The notes under the pieces: model-generated | The model's input: the letters and a program-made list of their open reading frames with translations, nothing else | Told to the model about the DNA's origin: nothing | Database searches by the model: none | Position numbers and translations under genes: made by a program | Part shown: positions 56,379 through 62,689 of the stretch, piece by piece | Layout of the letters: the number at the start of each line of letters is the position of its first letter | Numbering within the stretch: the first letter of the stretch is position 1 | NCBI GenBank assembly: GCA_963816685.1 | Contig: CAWFMB010000003.1 | Location: 245,143-309,142, forward strand | Reading direction: 5' to 3' | DNA from: CAVYUC01 sp963816685 | GTDB taxonomy: Bacteria; Bacteroidota; Bacteroidia; Bacteroidales; Prolixibacteraceae | DNA: 64,000 nucleotides

Positions 56379-56733
56379 AACCCTATGTTTACAAGTGTTT
56401 CAGAAAACTGGCGTAATTTTGACCGATTTGGAAGTTTCATTTTTTCTTTTTAAAGCCCCGGTTTTCATAAAATCATGATGATGATGGTATGCTGTTGGAA
56501 CGGGCTGGGAAGGAACAGGTCGGACCAGCGGGCTAATTTACATAGTGACACATTATAGGATGCTTTGGTCAGTCATCAGCTTTTGCAGGGGTGCACTATA
56601 ATGTCACATTATGTAATTTAGGTTGGGGCATAAATTTTTTGGCGTGTCTTTTTGCCCCGTGCGGTACATTGGAAAACTGCATAAAGCATGACGAAAAAAT
56701 TGTGCAGAAGGGTTGGAAGCGTTGGCGGGGGGA
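56379..56733. other. 355-base spacer with an imperfect inverted repeat
   Basis: No gene seen. TTACATAGTGACACATTATA (from ~56,537) and TATAATGTCACATTATGTAA (to ~56,620) are imperfect complements (~15-16 of 20) enclosing about 45 bases. This could be the remains of a small mobile element or only a large hairpin at the left boundary of the RHS island. Confidence 0.4.
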
Positions 56734-57033
56734 TTACCCTTTCATTTTGTCTGGGTCTTGCCTGGAATCAAAAATGTCAGTAATGTAAATTGCTTCCCCG
56801 ATAACCCGATAGATGATTTTATAATGACTGACGATTAAACGGCGGTGCTCTAAATTCAAATGCTCCAAATAGGGTTCTGTCCGTCCTTGCAAAGGTTGTA
56901 ACAGCAGGGTGTCTGCTGCATCTAAAATTTCATTTCTGATTTCAATCAGTTTTTCATGGCTTACTTTGGGGGCAATAAAATTTAATACTTCTTCAAGGCT
57001 GACAAGCGACTGTTCTGTGTAAACAAGTTTCAT
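56734..57033 (-). CDS. ParE/RelE-superfamily toxin
   Basis: 99 residues. ParE-like order: KLVYTEQSLVSLEEVLNFIA, DAADTLLLQPLQGRTEPYLE, RRLIVSHYKIIYRVIGEAIYI and the closing DIFDSRQDPDKM. Relatives inhibit gyrase (ParE) or cut mRNA on ribosomes (RelE); which one applies cannot be decided. The start overlaps the antitoxin stop by one base (TGATG), as expected for a coupled toxin-antitoxin operon. Confidence 0.9.
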   Translation of the reverse strand: MKLVYTEQSLVSLEEVLNFIAPKVSHEKLIEIRNEILDAADTLLLQPLQGRTEPYLEHLNLEHRRLIVSHYKIIYRVIGEAIYITDIFDSRQDPDKMKG

Positions 57034-57254
57034 CAGCGGCCTGTGTTTGCCGTTCTTTGCTCGATTTCTTCCCTCGAAAAGACTTTCCCGGACCGGATGT
57101 CAACTTCAGCTTTTTGTGCCCTGCTTTCCAGTTTGGTTGCCAAAACTTCCTCTTTACGGAGTTTTTCGTAAAACTCATTGATAGTCTTTTCATTGGCACG
57201 GTGCAAATAACTATGTATAAAATCTCTTTTTTCAATGACATTCATAACTTCCAT
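57033..57254 (-). CDS. antitoxin of the ParE/RelE-type module
   Basis: 73 residues from the ATG at 57254 (a longer frame begins at 57290, but MEVMNVIEKRDFIHSYL is the better start). Mostly helical and charged: HRANEKTINEFYEKLRKEE, KLESRAQKAEVDIRSGKVFS, REEIEQRT. The C-terminal DIRSGKVFSREEIEQ pattern is common in antitoxins paired with ParE-like toxins. It should bind the toxin and repress the operon. Confidence 0.82.
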   Translation of the reverse strand: MEVMNVIEKRDFIHSYLHRANEKTINEFYEKLRKEEVLATKLESRAQKAEVDIRSGKVFSREEIEQRTANTGR

Positions 57255-57443
57255 TGTTTTATCTCCTACAAATTTAACGATAATATTCATATTTGGTTTC
57301 TGCTTAGCGGGTGCAATTTTTCTATTTTCTTCTTCAGGTTATCCAGGTGGTTTAACTGGTACCTTTCGGTAGAACTTCTTCATTTGTAAAGCATTCGTTT
57401 TTAATTCATAAATCTTATATATGGCTTTTGCAGAAAGATTGGC

Positions 57444-58352
57444 TTACTGGATATTCCGGCGATGTTGACCCCTCATTCCGGTGATATTATCGGCAAGTAT
57501 GAACGTGGGGAAAATATCCCTTCCATTGAAGTGGCGGCAAAAATTGCCGATGCCCTGGGCGTTACGCTCGATTACCTGGTGAAAGAAGGCAACAGAATGA
57601 TCTCCCCCAGCATCTTTTTCTCCATAGCGTGTAAAACCATTCCCTTCATCAGGGAAAGTAACTAAATTGGTTTCTCTATCGGCAGCTTTATATTTGTCTA
57701 ACTGTGCTACTTGAGTGATACTACCTACTTTATTTTCAATAAAAAATCTATCAAACTTATCATCTGTTTTTTTATAATCGATAGTACCATTCTGATTGGC
57801 AGTATAATCATCATAATTCATTCCATTAAGGTCTAAAAACTTAAGTGGATTATTCCCGGAAAAGTGATAAGGCGAGTAGCTGTTGTATTTCTCAGCCATT
57901 GGGTCAACGCTTTGCCACCTCCCCAGCATCGGGTCATAAAACCTCGCTCCGTAATCGTACCAGTACAAACCAAAATCATCTTGTATTTCTTTGCCGTTGT
58001 ACCAGTTTTTGCTTGTGCCGGTGCCTGCACTAAACTGGCTGATTTCTCCCGATGAATCGGGATTTCCGCTTCGCTCCAACATACCAAAAGAATAATAGCC
58101 TTTTTGTTGTACAATTTCGGCCAAATTGTTGGTGCCTTTTTTAATTACTACCCGCACGTTGCCGAGGTGGTCTGTTAAGTTGTATTCATAAACCCAGGCG
58201 CTGCCGTTTTTTACCGCCCTGCCAAATGGTGTTGCAATATATTTTAAAGAACGTATTGCGAGCCCCCTTCCCGTTCCCCCGCAGGGGGAAAGCTTTGGAG
58301 AGCTTTGCGCTGCTAAAAGTATAAAAATAACTGGTTCAAAATGTCGATACAA
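57444..58352 (-). CDS. orphan RHS tip, copy 1, with truncated CT domain
   Basis: 302 residues in one open frame. Residues 1-33 come from the repeated linker (MYRHFEPVIFILLAAQSSP, then CGGTGRGLAI). Residues 34-178 are RHS core: NLTDHLGNVRVVIKKG, YYSFGMLERSGNP, WYDYGARFYDPMLGRWQSVD, SPYHFSGNNPLKFLDLNGM. Residues 179-251 are a distinct CT domain (NYDDYTANQNGTIDYKKTDD, QVAQLDKYKAAD, GFTRYGEKDAGGD). From residue 252 the reading is only the antisense of the XRE fragment, so the toxin is cut short and probably inactive. No immunity gene follows. Confidence 0.75.
   Translation of the reverse strand: MYRHFEPVIFILLAAQSSPKLSPCGGTGRGLAIRSLKYIATPFGRAVKNGSAWVYEYNLTDHLGNVRVVIKKGTNNLAEIVQQKGYYSFGMLERSGNPDSSGEISQFSAGTGTSKNWYNGKEIQDDFGLYWYDYGARFYDPMLGRWQSVDPMAEKYNSYSPYHFSGNNPLKFLDLNGMNYDDYTANQNGTIDYKKTDDKFDRFFIENKVGSITQVAQLDKYKAADRETNLVTFPDEGNGFTRYGEKDAGGDHSVAFFHQVIERNAQGIGNFCRHFNGRDIFPTFILADNITGMRGQHRRNIQ
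57462..57602 (+). pseudogene. fragment of an XRE-family regulator (HTH)
   Basis: The plus strand encodes SGDIIGKYERGENIPSIEVA, then AKIADALGVTLDYLVKEGN, the second half of a Cro/CI-type helix-turn-helix. The first helices are missing or scrambled, and beyond RMI the sequence becomes the antisense of the RHS CT domain. It is an inserted or recombined fragment that cuts off the RHS tip on the opposite strand at ~57,600. Confidence 0.75.
58048..58061. repeat. small palindrome inside RHS copy 1 (short-spacer form)
   Basis: CCCGATGAATCGGG; with one more base on each side, 7-bp arms around a 2-base spacer. This spacing keeps the RHS frame open. The same place in copies 2 (59678-59694) and 3 (61307-61323) has a 3-base spacer. 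Confidence 0.75.
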
Positions 58353-58435
58353 TCGACTGACAACTTACTCCTCATCACCATAGAATGGATAGTTGGATTA
58401 AACTGTTTTAAATCAGAGCTATCTGTGCTTTTTTT
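58255..58435. repeat. 181-bp linker repeat, copy A
   Basis: Nearly identical to 59888-60068 (I see one difference, GCGCTG versus GTGCTG). It contains a GC-rich palindromic stretch (CCCCCGCAGGGGG), unlike the AT-rich surroundings. On the minus strand it supplies the ATG and the first 33 codons of the adjoining RHS tip, and it starts directly after the stop of the immunity gene copy. Confidence 0.85.
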
Positions 58436-58849
58436 TCATTTAACTACCTTTTTATAAAAAATTTCATTCGGAGGCATTATAGGTTCATGACCATTTTTTG
58501 TTTTCAAATGCTTCCCAACTAAAATACTGCAAAGAATCTCCTTTATTTACCAATTTACTTCTTCGATGGAATCACTTTTTTATAGTTATTTTTTTTATTA
58601 ACACTGGGAACATTCGATTCTAAGTCTATTTCTATTAAATAAATTGTATCATTTTTTATTTTATATTTACCAGAGTATGGATAATCTATTTCACAATTAT
58701 AATTCTCGTATGTACCATTTTTCTTAAATATAATATAACTTAAACAGCCTTCATGCAACTTTATATTCCCATTTGGTATTAACCAATGGATTTTGTCTTT
58801 CCTGCATAGTACAAGATAACAGTAAAATTAAAATCAGTAAATAATACAT
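58436..58849 (-). pseudogene. decayed copy of the lipoprotein immunity gene
   Basis: Same gene as 60069-60479 but interrupted. The front reads MYYLLILILLLSCTMQERQN, NTKWEYKVA and stops. The middle (GCLSYIIFKKNGTYENYNCE ... KNDTIYLIEIDLES) is in a second frame, and the end is shifted again. Three single-base gains are visible at ~58,754, ~58,565 and ~58,487, each with ATG on the plus strand at the changed site. Confidence 0.8.
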
Positions 58850-58869
58850 AATTATTCAGATTTTGAAAT

Positions 58870-59985
58870 TTATAATTTCGGTTTTGATCGTAAAAAGTAA
58901 GTTCCCTTAAAGTCTGTTCCTGCTACCTTCATAAATTCAGTATGCTTAAGCAATGAACCAGGGGCACAACCACTCGTTTGGCATCCAGTAGAATATGGAA
59001 CTTTATTAGATTCAAATAATGATTTTTGATAATTATTACCTGAGTGAAAGAATATTTCGGTCATAGAACTTTTAGGGCTTCCGAGTGAAGTAGGAACAGA
59101 TTTCCCCTCATTTATAAGAATAGCCAAATCCTCCTTACCTTTTTTTAAATATTTTATCTCGTCCTTAGATCTTCCAGATATAAACCTTCTGCTCAAGGTT
59201 CCGGATATTTTATTTTCTGCAGGTACAGTATTCCCCATAATAGTTGCCGATGGTCCTTCTTTATTACTTTCAAGATATAAATCAAATTTTGCACTATTTA
59301 TTGGTTCGTTCAGATCAGCATCTCGATTATGAGTTGCTACAAGTACATTCTTTCCTAAATAGGTTTCGTCTTTTTTTGTAGTGGCCTGTGAATTTGCATT
59401 TTCATCCCATTTAATCTTACCATCAATACCTTCTACCCAATCATAGCTCATCCCATTTTGGTCAAGAAATTTCAACGGATTATTTCCAGAAAAATGATAA
59501 GGAGATTGAGAATAATAACTTTCCGCCATAGGGTCAACACTGTGCCACCTCCCCAACATCGGGTCATAAAACCTTGCGCCGTAATCGTACCAGTACAAAC
59601 CAAAATCATCCTGTATTTCTTTGCCGTTGTACCAGTTTTTGCTTGTGCCGGTGCCTGGAGCTAAACTGGCTGATTTCTCCCGATTTCATCGGGATTTCCG
59701 CTTCGCTCCAACATACCAAAAGAGTAGTAGCCTTTTTGTTGTACAATTTCGGCCAAATTGTTTGCACCTTTTTTAATTACTACCCGCACGTTTCCGAGGT
59801 GGTCGGTTAAGATTGTATTCATAAACCCAGGCGCTGCCGTTTTTTACTGCCCTGCCAAATGGTGTTGCAATGTATTTTAAAGAACGTATTGCGAGCCCCC
59901 TTCCCGTTCCCCCGCAGGGGGAAAGCTTTGGAGAGCTTTGTGCTGCTAAAAGTATAAAAATAACTGGTTCAAAATGTCGATACAA
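58870..59985 (-). pseudogene. orphan RHS tip, copy 2, with HxGN...STGC CT domain
   Basis: It begins in linker copy B exactly as copy 1 does in linker copy A. Relative to copy 1 there are three one-base gains (at ~59,813, in the small palindrome at 59,678-59,694, and at ~59,660). The middle is therefore out of frame, but the frame returns for WYDYGARFYDPMLGRWHSVD to the end. The CT domain (SYDWVEGIDGKIKWDENANS, FFHSGNNYQKSLF, STGCQTSGCAPGSLL, GTDFKGTYFL) is nearly identical to copy 3. Confidence 0.8.
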
Positions 59986-60068
59986 TCGACTGACAACTTA
60001 CTCCTCATCACCATAGAATGGATAGTTGGATTAAACTGTTTTAAATCAGAGCTATCTGTGCTTTTTTT
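59888..60068. repeat. 181-bp linker repeat, copy B
   Basis: Second copy of the linker described at 58255-58435, again placed between the stop of the immunity gene and the following RHS tip. Confidence 0.85.
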
Positions 60069-60479
60069 TCATTTCACTACCTTTTTATAAAAAATTTCAT
60101 TCGGAGGCATTATAGGTTCTGACCATTTTTTGTTTTCAAATGCTTCCCAACTAAAATACTGCAAAGAATCTCCTTTATTTACCAATTTACTTCTTCGTGT
60201 AATCACTTTTTTATAGTTATTTTTTTTATTAACACTGGGAACATTCGATTCTAAGTCTATTTCTATTAAATAAATTGTGTCATTTTTTATTTCATATTTA
60301 CCAGAGTATGGATAATCTATTTCACAATTATAATTCTCGTATGTACCATTTTTCTTAAATGTAATATAACTTAAACAGCCTTCGGCAACTTTAAATTCCC
60401 ATTTGGTATTAACCAATGGATTTTGTCTTTCCTGCATAGTACAAGATAACAGTAAAAATAAAATCAGTAAATAATACAT
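60069..60479 (-). CDS. lipoprotein immunity candidate for RHS CT copy 3
   Basis: 136 residues. Lipoprotein signal MYYLLILFLLLSC followed by TMQERQN. Lipocalin-like beta pattern: TKWEFKVAEGCLSYITFKKN, GTYENYNCEIDYPYSGKYEI, KNDTIYLIEIDLES, then a helix-poor C-terminus. It starts 20 bases after the toxin-bearing RHS tip, the usual place for an immunity gene, and its predicted periplasmic anchoring suits a toxin acting on the cell wall. Immunity function is inferred from position only. Confidence 0.7.
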   Translation of the reverse strand: MYYLLILFLLLSCTMQERQNPLVNTKWEFKVAEGCLSYITFKKNGTYENYNCEIDYPYSGKYEIKNDTIYLIEIDLESNVPSVNKKNNYKKVITRRSKLVNKGDSLQYFSWEAFENKKWSEPIMPPNEIFYKKVVK

Positions 60480-60499
60480 AATTATTCAGATTTTGAAAT

Positions 60500-61626
60500 T
60501 TATAATTTCGGTTTTGATCGTAAAAAGTAAGTCCCCTTAAAGTCTGTTCCTGCTACCTTCATAAATTCAGTATGCTTAAGCAATGAACCAGGGGCACAAC
60601 CACTCGTTTGGCATCCAGTAGAATACGGAACTTTATTAGAATCAAATAATGATTTTTGATAATTATTACCTGAGTGAAAGAATATTTCGGTCATAGAACT
60701 TTTAGGGCTTCCGGGTGAAGTAGGAACAGATTTACCCTCATTTATAAGAATAGCCAAATCCTCCTTACCTTTTTTTAAATATTTATCTCGTCCTTGAGAT
60801 CTTGCAGGATATAAACCCTCTGCCAAGGTTGCGGATATTTTATTTTCTGCGGGTACAGTATTCCCCATAATAGTTGCCGATGGTCCTTCTTTATTACTTT
60901 CAAGATATAAATCAAATTTTGCACTATTTATTGGTTCGTTCAGATCAGCATCTCGATTATGAGTTGCTACAAGTACATTCTTTCCTAAATAGGTTTCGTC
61001 TTTTTTTGTAGTGGCCTGTGAATTTGCATTTTCATCCCATTTAATCTTACCATCAATACCTTCTACCCAATCATAGCTCATCCCATTTTGGTCAAGAAAT
61101 TTCAACGGATTATTTCCAGAAAAATGATAAGGAGATTGAGAATAATAACTTTCCGCCATCGGGTCAACACTATGCCACCTCCCCAACATCGGGTCATAAA
61201 ACCTTGCGCCGTAATCGTACCAGTACAAACCAAAATCATCCTGTATTTCTTTGCCGTTGTACCAGTTTTTGCTTGTGCCGGTGCCTGCACTAAACTGGCT
61301 GATTTCTCCCGATTTCATCGGGATTTCCGCTTCGCTCCAACATACCAAAAGAATAATACCCTTTTTGCTGGACAATTTCGGCTAAACCGTTTGCGCCTTT
61401 TTTAATTACTACCCGCACGTTTCCGAGGTGGTCGGTAAGGTTGTATTCGTAAACCCATGTACTGCCGTTTTTTACTGCCCTGCCAAATGGTGTTGCAATG
61501 TATTTTAAAGAACGTGTCCCGCTAGTGGTTTCGTAAACGAATGGCCCGCAGTAATCAACCTTGGTAATGGTTCCGTTGTCCTCAACCGTTTTGCGGAGTT
61601 TTTCGCCGTTAAAGGTATAAAAATTT
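60500..61626 (-). pseudogene. orphan RHS tip, copy 3, with HxGN...STGC (L,D-transpeptidase-like) CT domain
   Basis: RHS homology starts near 61,626 (YTFNGEKLRKTVEDNGTITK) and runs through NLTDHLGNVRVVIKKGANG to GMLERSGNPDEIG, where the 3-base-spacer palindrome shifts the frame. From there an open frame to 60500 encodes GEISQFSAGTGTSKNWYNGK, the RHS core end and the CT domain. An ATG at 61318, created inside the palindrome, could start a 272-residue protein. The CT has FFHSGNNYQ and PYSTGCQTSGC, a His ... S/T-x-G-C arrangement like L,D-transpeptidase or DUF5675-type domains. Peptidoglycan as target is an inference. Confidence 0.72.
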
Positions 61627-61711
61627 GTTTGCCGTTAGCTGGAAAGGCACAGATTGCATTGTGTTAAATACACGCCAGCTATGCTGGGTTCGTTTTTCTT
61701 GAGTATTAATG

Positions 61712-62167
61712 TTATTCAACTTTATAGTACTTATAGTAGTCGATTTGAAGAGCTTTTTCTTCTGGATAATAATGGACGAATGCTTTTTGCATAGTTGCTT
61801 TTTTACATTTTATTCGTTTTATCTTTCCACCAAATATTTCGCATGTATCAGAAAGTGTCGTAATCTCACTTCTTACAGGATAACCACCAAATACTTCTTT
61901 TGTGAACATTGGAATTAGTGTAATTGAATCACCTTTTATCGAATACCTTCCTTCTATTTCAATTATTCGGTTTAATCCATCGTAAGAGTCAGGCATAAAT
62001 AAAAAAATGGAATCTTCGCGAAACTCGTACATATCAAGATTCATAGATGTAAGTATGGACTGATTCAATTGCCATCTAGCAATCATCCAGTTATCCTCAA
62101 TCTCTTGGGCTTTGGCAACACTATGTATCGCAAATAGAATTATTACAATTGTATACTTCGTATTCAT
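61712..62167 (-). CDS. exported immunity candidate for the main RHS CT
   Basis: 151 residues with a Sec signal (YTIVIILFAIHSVAKAQ). The body has MYEFREDSIFLFMPDSYDGL and IEIEGRYSIKGDSITLIPMF, a lipocalin-like strand pattern also present in the lipoprotein at 60069 (SGKYEIKNDTIYLIEI). Its ATG overlaps the stop of the toxin domain by one base (TAATG), a strong sign of a toxin-immunity pair. Periplasmic location fits a toxin that acts outside the cytoplasm. Confidence 0.7.
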   Translation of the reverse strand: MNTKYTIVIILFAIHSVAKAQEIEDNWMIARWQLNQSILTSMNLDMYEFREDSIFLFMPDSYDGLNRIIEIEGRYSIKGDSITLIPMFTKEVFGGYPVRSEITTLSDTCEIFGGKIKRIKCKKATMQKAFVHYYPEEKALQIDYYKYYKVE

Positions 62168-62679
62168 TATTTTTGATTTTGAAGGATAAAAAATAATTTT
62201 GGTTTGTCTTTATTAATGGCACCATTTAAAGATGTAAATCCAGAATACTTTAATGTTCCAACATTGGCGACTTCCCCCTTGGCTATATTTGCCCCGATTA
62301 AGAAAATCAAAACATCTCCATTAGGAGATTCGGAAACGCCTCCAATAGATAATCCACCATTCTGAGCATTTTCTTTTGCGGCTTTGTAATCAACCGGTTT
62401 AAATAAATGATTATCCTTGAATCCTTTATCACCCATCATATCGTTTGCCATTCCCATTTCTACAATGTTGCGATTATTAATTGCGGAAGAGACAGTTTTT
62501 AGAACGTTTTGTGTTGCTTGGTTGCAATGGGTTGTTTTATCATTTGGACCATTAGCAAACTGTTTTAGGCTAGGATTATCATTATTTAAATTTTGCTGCT
62601 CTTGAATTACTGACGTCACACTTTCCTTTGTAATTTCATTTACGCCTCCTTGATTACTATAGTTCCCCAGTAAATTCAT
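62167..62679 (-). CDS. CT toxin domain of the main rhs gene (cysteine-hydrolase-like)
   Basis: 170 residues in the open frame, but upstream codons in other frames (DKLDNLITQVKDGSNAVFKQ) show it was continuous with the RHS core. The block KTTHCNQATQNVLKTV followed by VEMGMANDMMGD matches the THCN...AN-M pattern of papain-like/NlpC-type peptidoglycan amidases and endopeptidases, with the Cys as likely nucleophile. The expected later His segment reads GGLSIGGVSESPNGDVLIFL, where I see no clear catalytic His. It is either divergent or inactive. Confidence 0.6.
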   Translation of the reverse strand: MNLLGNYSNQGGVNEITKESVTSVIQEQQNLNNDNPSLKQFANGPNDKTTHCNQATQNVLKTVSSAINNRNIVEMGMANDMMGDKGFKDNHLFKPVDYKAAKENAQNGGLSIGGVSESPNGDVLIFLIGANIAKGEVANVGTLKYSGFTSLNGAINKDKPKLFFILQNQK

Positions 62680-62689
62680 AATGAAGGTT

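Noticed and set aside
56535..56625. Insertion sequence suggested by the inverted repeat.
   Set aside because: No transposase frame, no clear target duplication and only imperfect arms; kept only as a boundary observation.
57462..57665. XRE-like frame as an intact small regulator gene beside the toxin-antitoxin pair.
   Set aside because: The first helices of the DNA-binding domain are missing and its last third is the antisense of the RHS CT domain, so it is a fragment.
59458..61405. Open frames on the plus strand across the RHS tips, repeating a peptide with QTKIILYFFAVVPVF.
   Set aside because: They are the antisense of the conserved RHS core and recur only because the tips are duplicated; no start context or independent conservation.
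57420..61630. CRISPR-like array suggested by regular spacing of repeats.
   Set aside because: The repeats are kilobase-scale RHS tips and linkers that encode protein; there are no short repeats with unique spacers.
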